From Rhodocyclaceae bacterium (GTDB taxonomy: Bacteria > Pseudomonadota > Gammaproteobacteria > Burkholderiales > Rhodocyclaceae): a stretch of 64,000 bases of DNA. Below the pieces are notes generated by a model, which was given only the letters and a program-made list of their open reading frames with translations, searched no databases and was not told the origin of the DNA. Position 1 is the first letter of the stretch. Each line of letters opens with the position of its first letter. The position numbers and the translations under genes are program-made. Shown piece after piece: positions 55,862-64,000 of this stretch. The stretch spans positions 1,054,001 to 1,118,000 of the forward strand of contig JADJAS010000007.1 of assembly GCA_016704145.1 (NCBI GenBank), written 5' to 3'.

Positions 55862-57110
55862 CGTGATCGGCATCAGGCAGCAGTTGCCACTCGCATTCCT
55901 TGTCGTGGTCCGGCATCGGCAACCGTTGCGCATCGCCGTGGCGGGCAACGAAGGCCGCCACCTGCCGGCCGTTCTCCTCGGCAAACAACGAGCAGGTCGC
56001 ATAGAGCATTTTGCCACCCGGCGCCAGCAGCCGCCACAGCGCGTCGAGGATTTCGCGCTGGGTAGCCGCGAAGCGCGCCACGTCGCCGGGCCGGCGCAGC
56101 CACTTGATGTCGGGATGGCGGCGCGCGACGCCGGAAGCAGCGCAGGGCACGTCGGCCAGGATGCGGTCGAATGGACGGCCATCCCACCAGGCATCGACAT
56201 CCCGGCAATCCGCGATCTTCACTTCCGCGGCGAGCCCCAGTCGCCGCAGGTTGTCGCCGATGCGGCAAGCCCGCGTCGCGTCCAGCTCCAGGGCGGTCAG
56301 CTCGACATCGGCCAGCTCCAGCAGATGCGCCGTCTTGCCGCCCGGCGCGGCGCAGGCGTCGAGCACGCGCATGCCGGCTCGCGCGTCGAGCAGCGGCGCG
56401 GCTTGCTGTGCGCCCCAGTCCTGAACGGACGCGAGTCCCTCGGCGAAGCCCGGCAGGCGTTCCACCGGCACGGGCCGGGCCAGACGCAGTGCGGCTCCGC
56501 CGAGCGGGTCGGCCGCGATGCCGGCATCGGCAAGCAAACGTTGAAAGTCAGCCGCGGCGACACGCCGCCGATTCACCCGCAGCGTCATCGGCGCCCGGCC
56601 GTTGCCGGCCTCGGCCACCTCGCGCCAGCGTTCCGGAAAGGCCGAGCGCAGTTCGGCCAGCCACCAGCGTGGATGCTGCCAGCGCGCCGTCTCGTCGCGC
56701 CCGGCCGCCGCCAGCAGCTCATCGCGGCGACGCAGGAAATTGCGCAGCACGCCATTGACCAGCGCCTGATGGCGGCCGCGCGCCAGCCCGGCCGCCGCCG
56801 TCACCGCCTGGTCGACGGTGGTATGGGCATCCTCCGGCCGGGTCTCAAGCCGCCACAGCGCCGCCAGCAACAGGCCGCGCACGGCCGGGTCGGCCAGCGG
56901 CCGCGCCATCAGGCGCGCCAGGAAAAAGTCGCCGCGCCCATGGCAACGGAGAGTGCTGTAAGCCAGGTCCATCACGGCCGGACGCGCCGCCGCCGGCACG
57001 GCCAGCGCCGCCAGCGCCACCTCCAGATTGCGGCCGCCGATCACCGCCGCCACCGCGCGCGCGGCGGTGGCGAGGGCGAAAGCCAGGGAGTCAACTGCGG
57101 GTCGCGCCAT
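55824..57110 (-). CDS. rsmB: 16S rRNA (cytosine-967 C5)-methyltransferase
   Basis: 428 residues from the ATG at 57110. N-terminal NusB-like domain, then SAM-binding VLDACAAPGGKTAHLLEL, catalytic-cysteine motifs ADVPCAASGVARRHPDIKW and LYATCSLFAEENGRQV. It methylates C967 of 16S rRNA. VNRRRVAAADFQRLL, at the joint before the catalytic domain, comes from an antisense dispersed-element copy. Confidence 0.93.
   Translation of the reverse strand: MARPAVDSLAFALATAARAVAAVIGGRNLEVALAALAVPAAARPAVMDLAYSTLRCHGRGDFFLARLMARPLADPAVRGLLLAALWRLETRPEDAHTTVDQAVTAAAGLARGRHQALVNGVLRNFLRRRDELLAAAGRDETARWQHPRWWLAELRSAFPERWREVAEAGNGRAPMTLRVNRRRVAAADFQRLLADAGIAADPLGGAALRLARPVPVERLPGFAEGLASVQDWGAQQAAPLLDARAGMRVLDACAAPGGKTAHLLELADVELTALELDATRACRIGDNLRRLGLAAEVKIADCRDVDAWWDGRPFDRILADVPCAASGVARRHPDIKWLRRPGDVARFAATQREILDALWRLLAPGGKMLYATCSLFAEENGRQVAAFVARHGDAQRLPMPDHDKECEWQLLPDADHDGFYYALLAKAR
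56544..56567 (+). repeat. Dispersed 24-bp element in rsmB
   Basis: One substitution from consensus; antisense to the gene and read as RRVAAADF. Confidence 0.88.
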
Positions 57111-57216
57111 GAGCGATAGGGAGAGCAAGGTGGCGCAATGCTATTGCAATCCGGCGCGAACCGGCTCACGTATGATGGCGTTTCGTGCCCGCATGACAAC
57201 TCACAGGAGACAAGCC

Positions 57217-57633
57217 ATGGCCCAGGTTTCGATGTCCACGCAGGTCAATGCCTCGCCCGACGAGGTGTGGAAGCGGATCGGCGGCTTCGACGGAATGCCC
57301 GACTGGCACCCGTTGATCTCACGCAGCGAGGCGAGCGAGGGCGGTCGTGTCCGTCGCTTGACGCTCCCCGACGGCGGCGTGGTCGTCGAGCGGCTGCTGT
57401 CCTTCAGCGAAAGCGATCGCAGTTATGTCTATGCCATCATCGGCGGGCCGATTCCGGTGGCCAACTACCGGGCGACGCTGCGCGTTCGTCCGCAAGCGGG
57501 GCAGCCCGGGTCGGTGGTCGATTGGGCCAGCGAGTTCGAGCCGGCCGGCGCGCCCGAAGCCGACGTGGTGGCGCTGATCCGCGGCGTGTTCCAGGCGGGG
57601 TTCGATCAACTCGGCAAGGTATTCCCCGGCTGA
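57217..57633 (+). CDS. SRPBCC-family (polyketide cyclase/START-like) protein
   Basis: 138 residues with ribosome site CAGGAGA. MSTQVNASPDEVWKRIGGFDGMPDWHPLI is the typical N-terminal SRPBCC strand-helix, and LPDGGVVVERLLSFSESDRSYVYAIIGGPIPVANY follows. These small hydrophobic-pocket proteins bind lipids or aromatic ligands; the ligand here is unknown. The kinase-like gene follows 32 bp downstream. Confidence 0.85.
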   Translation: MAQVSMSTQVNASPDEVWKRIGGFDGMPDWHPLISRSEASEGGRVRRLTLPDGGVVVERLLSFSESDRSYVYAIIGGPIPVANYRATLRVRPQAGQPGSVVDWASEFEPAGAPEADVVALIRGVFQAGFDQLGKVFPG

Positions 57634-57665
57634 CCGTCGCCCGCCCGGGCGACACCGGGTTCGCC

Positions 57666-59114
57666 ATGAGATCCCCGCCGACCCCGCCGCCGCTGATCCG
57701 GTCGCTGCTCGACCCCGGCCGCTATCCGCATCCGGTCGGGTGCGTCGAGTTGGTCGAGACGCACATTTCCTGGGTGCTGCTGGCCGGCGACTTCGCCTAC
57801 AAACTGAAAAAGCCGGTGACGCTGCCCTTCGTCGACTTCGGCACCCTCGAGCGGCGCCGCGCCGATTGCGCCGCCGAGTTGCGCCTGAACCGCCGCTACG
57901 CGCCCGGGCTTTATCTGGACGCGGTCGATTTCGACGGCGAGCCGGCGGTCAAAATGCGCCGCTTCGACGAAGCGCGCCGGCTCGACCGCGTCTGCGCCCG
58001 CGGCGAACTGACGCCGGCGCATCTGAGTGGCCTGGCCCGCACGATCGTCGCTTTCCACTCGGCGGCGGCGATCGCGCCGCCGTCCTCGCGCTTCGGCACG
58101 CCGGAACAGGTGCTGGCGCCGGCGCGCGAGAATTTCGACGAACTGGACAAGCTGCTGCCCGGCGAATCGCCACGGCTGACTTTGCTGCGCGCCTGGACGG
58201 AAGCCGAATTCGCGCGCCGTCGCGACGTTTTCGCGGCGCGCAAGGCCGGCGGCTTCGTCCGCGAATGCCATGGCGACCTGCACCTGGGCAACCTGGTGCT
58301 GCTCGACGACCGGGTGACGCCGTTCGATTGCATCGAGTTCAACGAGGACTTCCGCTGGATCGACGTCGCCAGCGAAATCGCCTTCACCTACATTGACCTG
58401 CTCGACCACGGCCAGCCCGGCCTGGCCTGCTGGCTGCTCAACGAATGGCTGGCCCGGAGCGGCGACCACGGCGGCCACAGCGCCCTCGCCGTGCTGCGCT
58501 TTTACGCCGTGTATCGAGCCATGGTGCGCGCCAAGGTCGCCGCGCTGCGAGGCCGCGCCGCCGAGGCCGCCGGCTATCTCGCGCTGGCGGAGCGGCTCGG
58601 CGTGTCGCCACGGCTGACCTTGACCATCACGTTCGGACTTTCCGGTTCGGGCAAGACCACGGCCTCGTCGGCGCGACTGCTGGCGGATGCTTCGGCGGCA
58701 ACCGTTCGCTTTCGATCGGACGTGGAACGCAAGCGGCTGTTCGGGCTGGACGCCGACGCCGATTCGGGCGGCACGATCTACGCGGTCGACGCGAGCGTCC
58801 GCACCTATGCCCGGCTGGCCGAACTGGCCCGCGCGACGCTGGCCGACGGCTGGCCGGTGATCGTCGATGCCGCTTTTCTCAAGCGCGCCGAACGGCGGAC
58901 TTTCGCCGCGCTGGCCGACGAGCTGGACATTCCCTTCGACATCCTCGCCTGCGCCGCGCCGGTGGATGCCTTGCGCGGACGGCTGGAAGCGCGCCGCGAC
59001 GATGCTTCCGAAGCCACCGCGGCGGTGCTGGCACAGCAACTGGAATGGCTCGAACCGCTCGACGACGCGGAACGGGCGCGCGTGACCGCGCCGGACCCGA
59101 TCAGGGTCGATTGA
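57666..59114 (+). CDS. Two-domain protein: aminoglycoside-phosphotransferase-like plus P-loop kinase
   Basis: 482 residues. The N-terminal domain has a kinase fold with CHGDLHLGNLVLLDDRVTPFDCIEFNEDFRWIDVASEIAF, the catalytic and metal loop of APH-like enzymes. The C-terminal domain starts with Walker A FGLSGSGKTT and is a nucleoside/zeta-toxin-like kinase with VIVDAAFLKRAER. This fusion is known in many proteobacteria, substrate unknown. Two dispersed-element copies encode ESPRLTLL (N-terminal domain) and GVSPRLTL, directly before Walker A. Confidence 0.85.
   Translation: MRSPPTPPPLIRSLLDPGRYPHPVGCVELVETHISWVLLAGDFAYKLKKPVTLPFVDFGTLERRRADCAAELRLNRRYAPGLYLDAVDFDGEPAVKMRRFDEARRLDRVCARGELTPAHLSGLARTIVAFHSAAAIAPPSSRFGTPEQVLAPARENFDELDKLLPGESPRLTLLRAWTEAEFARRRDVFAARKAGGFVRECHGDLHLGNLVLLDDRVTPFDCIEFNEDFRWIDVASEIAFTYIDLLDHGQPGLACWLLNEWLARSGDHGGHSALAVLRFYAVYRAMVRAKVAALRGRAAEAAGYLALAERLGVSPRLTLTITFGLSGSGKTTASSARLLADASAATVRFRSDVERKRLFGLDADADSGGTIYAVDASVRTYARLAELARATLADGWPVIVDAAFLKRAERRTFAALADELDIPFDILACAAPVDALRGRLEARRDDASEATAAVLAQQLEWLEPLDDAERARVTAPDPIRVD
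58160..58183 (-). repeat. Dispersed 24-bp element, first copy in kinase-fusion gene
   Basis: Two substitutions from consensus; antisense to the gene, read as GESPRLTL. Confidence 0.8.
58598..58621 (-). repeat. Dispersed 24-bp element, second copy in kinase-fusion gene
   Basis: One substitution from consensus; antisense, read as GVSPRLTL at the joint of the two domains, 438 bp from the first copy and in the same frame class. Confidence 0.88.
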
Positions 59115-61062
59115 GCATCAGCTTGCCGCCGGCGTTCAGGCAGGTGCGGTCGCGGCCGTTCTGCTTGGCGGCGTAAAGGGCGCGGTCGGCGGCGGCCATC
59201 AGGGCATCGGCGTTGGCCATGCCGTCTTCCTTGCTGGCGACGCCGATGCTGATGCTGGCCTGCAGGCGCACGCCGTCGGCTTCGATGACTTCGCTGCGTA
59301 CTTTCTGGCGCAGGCGTTCGGCGGCATGGACGGTGGACCGAAGGTCGGCATTGTGGCAAATGACCAGGAATTCCTCGCCGCCGATGCGGCTGACATGATC
59401 CTCGCGGCGCGCGCTGGCGCGGATCAGCTTGCCGACCCGGGTCAGCACCTTGTCGCCCACCGCGTGGCCATGCGTGTCGTTGATGCCCTTGAAGCGGTCG
59501 ATGTCGATCATCATCACCGCCAGGCCGTGCCCCGAGCGGCCGGCGCCGCTCCAGGCCTGGCCCAGCACGTCCATGCCGGCGCGGCGGTTGGGCAGGCCGG
59601 TGAGCAGGTCGGTCATGGCGTAGTGTTCGAGCTTGCGGTTGCTGATGGCCAGTTCGGCGGTGAACTGCTTGAGCTTGGCGCGGTCGCTTTCCCAAGCATC
59701 GAGCAGTTGCACGTAATGCAGCGCCGCGCGCATGCGCGCGCGCAGCGAGCGGACCTTCAGCGGCTTGGTGACGTAGTCGTCCACGCCGGCCTCGAAGGCG
59801 CGGGTCACTTCGTCCTCGTTATCGACACCCGTGAGCATGATGACGTACATCGACTGGCCCCAGTCGGTGGCGCGCAGGGCCTTGCAAAATTCGACGCCAT
59901 CCATGACCGGCATCAGCCAGTCGGTGACGACGATCTGCGGCATGATTTCCAGCGCCAGCGCCAATGCCTCGCTGCCGTTGGTGGCCGAATGGACGTTGGG
60001 GCCGACGATGTCGGACAGCAGCTTTTCCATCAGCATGCGCGACGCCGGCTCGTCCTCCACCAGCAGCACCCGCATCGACGGATGCAAGGCTTGCAGCTCG
60101 GCATTCTTCGGCGCCGGCGCCGCCGCCATAGCGGCGAACGATGGCAGGGCGCCGGCCGGCACCTTGAGCAGTTCGCTCCATTGGCGCCACTCGGCGACGA
60201 TGCCGTCGATCAGGCTGCCCTGTTCGTTGGCGTCGAGGCCGAGCTTGCCGCCGAGCAGCATCAGCTCGGAAATGAGGCCGCTGCGTTCCGACTCCGGCGC
60301 CAAGCCCATGTCAGCAATGCGCTTGCCGTGATGGAAAAGATGCGCCAGTCGGTGGGGCCGCGAGCCCTCGGTGAACCCGGAAGCATCCGGCGCCTCGTGA
60401 TGGATGACCGGCTCGATCAGGGCATGCGGCACGCCGCAGTCCTCGAGGATGGCGGCAGTGAATTCGTGGTGGTCGGCGCGCAGGTGCTGGCGTTCCAGCG
60501 CCGCCAGATCGCGCTCGCTCGGGCTCTGGCGGAGCAGCTCGGCATATTCGGCGGGGTAGACGGTCGCCAGCGCCAGGCAGCCGATGCGCGCCATCAGGCC
60601 GCAGGTGAACATCTCCTCGGGCGAGCCGGCCCGGCTCCGGGCCGCCAGCGCCTGCATGGCCACCGCCATCAACAGCGAATGCGACCAGAAACGATCGTAG
60701 TCGAAGCCTTCGCACTGTCCGTGCCGATGTTGGTCCACCATGGAAAAGCCCATGGCCACCTGGCGCACGGCGGCCATGCCCAGGCGCATGACGGCGTCGG
60801 GTACGGCGGCCACCGGGCGGGCGGCGCGCAGGGCGGCGGCGTTGGCCAGGCGCAGCAGACGAGCGGCCAGCGCCGGGTCGGTCTGCACCACGCGGGTGAC
60901 AGCCTCGATGCTGGCGTCCTCGCGCCGGCAGAGCTCCATGATGGCCAGCGCCACGCCCTTGGGGCTCGGCAGCTGGCCATTCAGCCGCAGCTGTTCGATT
61001 TTCGACAGCGAGGCCTCGTGCCTGATCGCCGTGGCTTGGGTGCCCATGGCTTCCGCATTCAT
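59101..61062 (-). CDS. HDOD-REC-GGDEF diguanylate cyclase
   Basis: 653 residues. N-terminal HDOD domain (LPSPKGVALAIMELCRRED, VQTDPALAARLLRLANAAAL), receiver (RVLLVEDEPASRMLMEKLL, acceptor in IVVTDWLMPVMDGV, VDDYVTKPLKV), then GGDEF domain with catalytic motif GGEEF (VSRIGGEEFLVICHN) and MIDIDRFKGINDTHGHAVGD. It should make cyclic di-GMP. An RxxD inhibitory motif before the GGEEF was not clearly seen. Convergent overlap of 14 bp with the kinase-fusion gene. Confidence 0.92.
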   Translation of the reverse strand: MNAEAMGTQATAIRHEASLSKIEQLRLNGQLPSPKGVALAIMELCRREDASIEAVTRVVQTDPALAARLLRLANAAALRAARPVAAVPDAVMRLGMAAVRQVAMGFSMVDQHRHGQCEGFDYDRFWSHSLLMAVAMQALAARSRAGSPEEMFTCGLMARIGCLALATVYPAEYAELLRQSPSERDLAALERQHLRADHHEFTAAILEDCGVPHALIEPVIHHEAPDASGFTEGSRPHRLAHLFHHGKRIADMGLAPESERSGLISELMLLGGKLGLDANEQGSLIDGIVAEWRQWSELLKVPAGALPSFAAMAAAPAPKNAELQALHPSMRVLLVEDEPASRMLMEKLLSDIVGPNVHSATNGSEALALALEIMPQIVVTDWLMPVMDGVEFCKALRATDWGQSMYVIMLTGVDNEDEVTRAFEAGVDDYVTKPLKVRSLRARMRAALHYVQLLDAWESDRAKLKQFTAELAISNRKLEHYAMTDLLTGLPNRRAGMDVLGQAWSGAGRSGHGLAVMMIDIDRFKGINDTHGHAVGDKVLTRVGKLIRASARREDHVSRIGGEEFLVICHNADLRSTVHAAERLRQKVRSEVIEADGVRLQASISIGVASKEDGMANADALMAAADRALYAAKQNGRDRTCLNAGGKLMLNRP

Positions 61063-61213
61063 ACGTCGTCCCCCTGGCTGGATATCCGCGATCCTAACCG
61101 GGGAATACCTCGTGCGTCCAGACGCCGCCGCGGTCGCTCATGTCGATGGCCTTTCTTCTTTGCTGTCGTTGTTGGGCATATAGTGTTCATGGTATCGGCA
61201 TCCGCGCACCAAT

Positions 61214-61235
61214 ATTGAGCATTCATTGAGCATTC
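61214..61235 (+). promoter_or_regulatory. Two tandem 11-bp direct repeats upstream of apbE
   Basis: ATTGAGCATTC twice without a gap, about 40 bp upstream of the apbE start, in an AT-rich stretch. One-helical-turn spacing suggests a response-regulator type binding site. Confidence 0.4.
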
Positions 61236-61272
61236 GTTTTGTCCCGGCCCAGCGCCGGGCCCCTTCCCGCCC

Positions 61273-62295
61273 ATGAAAGCCCTCCTGCTCGCCCTGATCG
61301 CCCTGCTGGCCGCCGCCTGCGGCCGGCCGGCGCTGCATGCCCAGGAATCCTACGTCTTCGGCACCCGGGTCGAAGTGCTGGTCTGGGGTGAACCCGGCGA
61401 AAAGGCCCGGGCCGCCACCGCCGAGGTACTGCGCGAATTCGATCGCCTGCACCGGACCTACCATGCCTGGCAGCCCTCCGCCATGACGGCGCTGAACGAG
61501 GCGCTGGCCGCCGGTCGCGCCCACGAGGTCACGCCGGAATTCGCCGGTTTCATCCGCGAAGCCCAGGCCATGTCGGCCCGGGGCGACCATCTGTTCGATC
61601 CGGGGCTGGGCCGGCTGATCGAGCTCTGGGGCTTCCACGACGACAGCTTCAAGGCCGAACTGCCGGCCCCGGAGAAACTGGCGGCGCTGGTGCGAGCGAA
61701 GCCATCCATCGCCGATCTCCGCATTGACGGCACGAAAGTCAGTGGCGGCGACACGCCGAACACCGCCGTCGCGCTCGATTTCGGCGGCTACCTGAAGGGC
61801 GTGGCGCTCGACCGCGCCGCCGCGATATTCAAGGAGCGGGGCATCGCCAACGCGCTGATCAACATCGGCGGCAACGTCATGGCGCTGGGCAGCAAGGGCG
61901 GCACGCCGTGGCGGGTCGGCATCCAGCATCCGCGCCAGCCGACGCCGATGGCCACCCTGGAACTGCGCGACGGCGAAGCCATCGGCACTTCCGGCGATTA
62001 CCAGCGCTTCTTCGAGATCGACGGCCGGCGCTACTGCCATCTGATCGACCCGCGCACGGGGCGACCGAGCACCGGCACGCAGGCGGTATCGGTGCTGATT
62101 CCGGCCGGCTTCGACGGCGGCCGGGCGGGCACCTGGTCCGACGTCGCCAGCAAGCCGCTGTTCATCGCCGGCGACGATTGGCGCGGCCTGGCCGAACGCC
62201 TGGGCATCGACCACGTGCTGCGTGTCGGCGCCGACGGCCAGGTCGAGCTGACCGACGCCATGCGCGCGCGCGTCAAGCTAGAATCCCGACCATGA
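61273..62295 (+). CDS. apbE: FAD:protein FMN transferase ApbE
   Basis: 340 residues, lipobox LLAAACG. ApbE motifs YVFGTRVEVLVWGE, HAWQPSAMTALNEAL, VALDFGGYLKGVALDRA, LINIGGNVMALGSKG and CHLIDPRTGRPS, the last with the Mg/FAD residues. It attaches FMN covalently to periplasmic flavoproteins. TKVSGGDTPNTA, just before VALDFGGYLKG, comes from a dispersed-element copy. The stop overlaps the EIIA start. Confidence 0.93.
   Translation: MKALLLALIALLAAACGRPALHAQESYVFGTRVEVLVWGEPGEKARAATAEVLREFDRLHRTYHAWQPSAMTALNEALAAGRAHEVTPEFAGFIREAQAMSARGDHLFDPGLGRLIELWGFHDDSFKAELPAPEKLAALVRAKPSIADLRIDGTKVSGGDTPNTAVALDFGGYLKGVALDRAAAIFKERGIANALINIGGNVMALGSKGGTPWRVGIQHPRQPTPMATLELRDGEAIGTSGDYQRFFEIDGRRYCHLIDPRTGRPSTGTQAVSVLIPAGFDGGRAGTWSDVASKPLFIAGDDWRGLAERLGIDHVLRVGADGQVELTDAMRARVKLESRP
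61735..61758 (+). repeat. Dispersed 24-bp element in apbE
   Basis: A variant with AGTGGCGGCGAC in the middle, read in sense as KVSGGDTP. Confidence 0.85.
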
Positions 62296-62678
62296 TCGGC
62301 ATCTTCCTCGTCACCCACGCGACATATGGCGAATCCCTGATCCAGTGCGCCTGCCACGTGCTCAACAAGCGGCCGCCGCAGATCGCCCAGATCGGCATTG
62401 CCGCCCAAGACGACCCGCTCGACGCCCTGCCGATGGCGCAACAGCTCCTCAGGCTGGTGGACAGCGGCAAGGGCGTGCTGATCATGACCGACATCTTCGG
62501 CGCCACCCCCGCCAACCTGGCGACCAAGCTGCTCAAGCCGGGCCGCGTCGAGGGCATCGCCGGCGTCAACCTGCCCATGCTGGTGCGGGCGCTGACCTAC
62601 CGCGACCGCGACATGGAAACGCTGATCGCCAAGGCGGTCGCCGGCGGCCGCGACGGCGTGCTGCACATGATTCCCTGA
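62292..62678 (+). CDS. PTS EIIA component, mannose/fructose type
   Basis: 128 residues. Active-site His9 in GIFLVTHATYGES, and ILIMTDIFGATPANLA-type segment (VLIMTDIFGATPANLATKLL). Accepts phosphate from HPr. Together with HPr and EI and no EIIB/C, this is the regulatory PTS typical of betaproteobacteria. Start overlaps the apbE stop (ATGA). Confidence 0.92.
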   Translation: MIGIFLVTHATYGESLIQCACHVLNKRPPQIAQIGIAAQDDPLDALPMAQQLLRLVDSGKGVLIMTDIFGATPANLATKLLKPGRVEGIAGVNLPMLVRALTYRDRDMETLIAKAVAGGRDGVLHMIP

Positions 62679-62688
62679 AAGCGAGACC

Positions 62689-62958
62689 ATGCCCCGGGCC
62701 GAAGCCGAAATCGTCAACAAGCTGGGGCTGCATGCGCGCGCCTCGGCCAAGCTCACGCAGCTGGCCGGCAGCTATCCCTGCGAAGTCTGGATGGAGCGCA
62801 ACGGCCGTCGCATCAACGCCAAGAGCATCATGGGCGTCATGATGCTGGCCGCCGGCAAGGGCTCGACGCTCATCGTCGATTGTGACGGCGAACGGGCCGA
62901 CGAGGCGCTGGCTGCCTTGCTCAAGCTGATCGCCGACCGCTTCGGAGAACAGGAGTGA
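62689..62958 (+). CDS. ptsH: Phosphocarrier protein HPr
   Basis: 89 residues with active-site His15 in KLGLHARASAKL and the regulatory Ser46 in NAKSIMGVMMLAA. It carries phosphate from EI to EIIA. The Ser46 region is the site for HPr kinase, which is not in the window. Stop overlaps the ptsI GTG start. Confidence 0.95.
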   Translation: MPRAEAEIVNKLGLHARASAKLTQLAGSYPCEVWMERNGRRINAKSIMGVMMLAAGKGSTLIVDCDGERADEALAALLKLIADRFGEQE

Positions 62959-64000
62959 CTTTTTCCCTGCACGGCCTGGCGGTTTCCTCGGGTATCGCCA
63001 TCGGCCGTGCTCACCTGGTGTCGCACGCCACGCTGGAAGTCGCCCACTACAAGGTGCGCGACAAGGAAATCGCCACCGAAGTCGAACGCTTCGACGCCGC
63101 CGTCGCCGCCGTCCGCGCCGAGCTGGAATCCCTGAAGAGCGAGGCTTCGGCGCCCGGCACGCCCTCCGAAGTGGCGGCCTTCGTCGACATCCACGCCATG
63201 ATCCTCGCCGACCCGATGCTGACCGAACAGCCGCGCGAGCTGATCCGCGAGCGCCGCTGCAACGCCGAATGGGCGCTGGTGCAGCAGATGGAACAGCTGG
63301 TCGAGCAGTTCGACGAAATCGAGGATGCCTACCTGCGCGAGCGCAAGCACGACGTGGTGCAGGTGGTCGAGCGGGTGCTGAAGGCGCTGATGGGCAAGGC
63401 GCGCAAGGTGGCCAAGCGCGGCAGGGACGAAGACCTGATCGTCGTCGCCCACGACCTGTCGCCGGCGGACACCATCCAGTTCAAGACCCTCAAGATCGGC
63501 GGCTTCGTCACCGACCTCGGCGGCGCCACTTCGCACACCGCCATCGTCGCCCGCAGCCTGGCCATCCCCGCCGTGGTCGGCCTGCACCACGCGCGGCCGC
63601 TGGTGCGCGAGGACGACCTGGTGATCGTCGACGGCAGCCGCGGCGTGCTGATCGTCGAGCCCGACGCGCGCGTGTTGGAGGAATACCGCCTCAGGAAGAG
63701 CGAGCTGGAGCTGGAGCGCTCCAAGCTCAAGCGCCTGAAGAACGCGCGCTCGGCCACGCTCGACGGCGAGGAGGTGGCGCTCTACGCCAACATCGAACTG
63801 CCGCAGGACATCGAGCAGGTCAAGGAAGTTGGCGCCGACGGCATCGGCCTGTTCCGCACCGAGTTCCTGTTCATGAATCGCGACGAACTGCCCGGCGAGG
63901 ACGAACAGTACGAGGCCTACAAGTCGGTGGCGAAGGCCATGGCCGGCCGGCCGGTGACCATCCGCACCCTCGACCTCGGCGCCGACAAGGAGGCGCGGGC
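62955..64000 (+). CDS. ptsI: PTS enzyme I, 3' end outside window
   Basis: Partial, about 348 codons from the GTG at 62955. The active-site His194 is in LGGATSHTAIVARSL; the PEP-binding domain begins with VALYANIELPQDIEQVKEVGADGIGLFRTEFLFMNR. It takes phosphate from PEP to HPr. Overlaps ptsH by 4 bp; the reading frame is open at the window end. Confidence 0.95.
   Translation, partial: MTFSLHGLAVSSGIAIGRAHLVSHATLEVAHYKVRDKEIATEVERFDAAVAAVRAELESLKSEASAPGTPSEVAAFVDIHAMILADPMLTEQPRELIRERRCNAEWALVQQMEQLVEQFDEIEDAYLRERKHDVVQVVERVLKALMGKARKVAKRGRDEDLIVVAHDLSPADTIQFKTLKIGGFVTDLGGATSHTAIVARSLAIPAVVGLHHARPLVREDDLVIVDGSRGVLIVEPDARVLEEYRLRKSELELERSKLKRLKNARSATLDGEEVALYANIELPQDIEQVKEVGADGIGLFRTEFLFMNRDELPGEDEQYEAYKSVAKAMAGRPVTIRTLDLGADKEAR

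Overview
This is a high-GC, densely coded stretch of a bacterial chromosome. The gene families and their order point to a betaproteobacterium, most likely of the Rhodocyclales. Supporting neighbourhoods are rsmB-DUF4390-ntrY-ntrX-trkA-trkH, the metX/metW pair, and a regulatory PTS (EIIA-HPr-EI without a sugar permease). The assignment rests on family recognition only. No tRNA, rRNA, insertion sequence or CRISPR array was seen.

Layout. 1-1.9 kb: two tandem secreted DUF1566 proteins and a divergent helix-turn-helix regulator with dyad operators between them. 2-8.6 kb: membrane histidine kinase, YqaA-like protein, a periplasmic binding protein paired with a hybrid kinase, and ilvA. 8.6-14.7 kb: folate salvage, slt, an NDUFA9-like protein, metXW and a SET protein. 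14.7-17 kb: a TonB/TolA-like protein with 17 copies of a 60-bp tandem repeat. 17.3-20.8 kb: an Ftr/P19-like iron cluster with a porin. 21-25.5 kb: bactofilin, then a peroxide-defence block (dps, DUF3501, Fe-S protein, rubrerythrin, oxyR). 25.6-36 kb: prfC, HDOD, flavodoxin, YaeQ, M48 lipoprotein, tpx, gloC-like, mscL, a truncated AsmA, an orphan mlaF-like ATPase and an MFS transporter. 36-45 kb: priA, hemE, then a TonB receptor / YfiR / CHASE8-type hybrid kinase module. 45-57 kb: a potassium locus with two trkH paralogues, a KdpDE-like two-component system, trkA, ntrXY-like genes, DUF4390 and rsmB. 57-64 kb: SRPBCC protein, a two-domain kinase, an HDOD-REC-GGDEF protein, apbE and the PTS genes, with ptsI running off the end.

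The most striking feature cuts across these blocks. A 24-bp element occurs at about 21 places, on both strands. Its left half is AAAGTCAGCCGT and its right half is GGCGRCACGCCG. Some copies lie between genes, often just after a stop codon, and one pair forms a perfect 40-bp palindrome. Most copies lie inside genes without breaking the frame, read as KVSxGxTP, KSAxAxR, GVSPRLTL or RRVAAADF. The core can fold into a small hairpin with a GCGA/GCGG loop. It behaves like a coding-tolerant REP-type repeat or an uptake-signal-type sequence. In priA a copy sits exactly where the winged-helix domain is missing.

Together the genes show a cell rich in environmental sensing (seven sensor kinases), with dedicated peroxide, potassium and iron functions.
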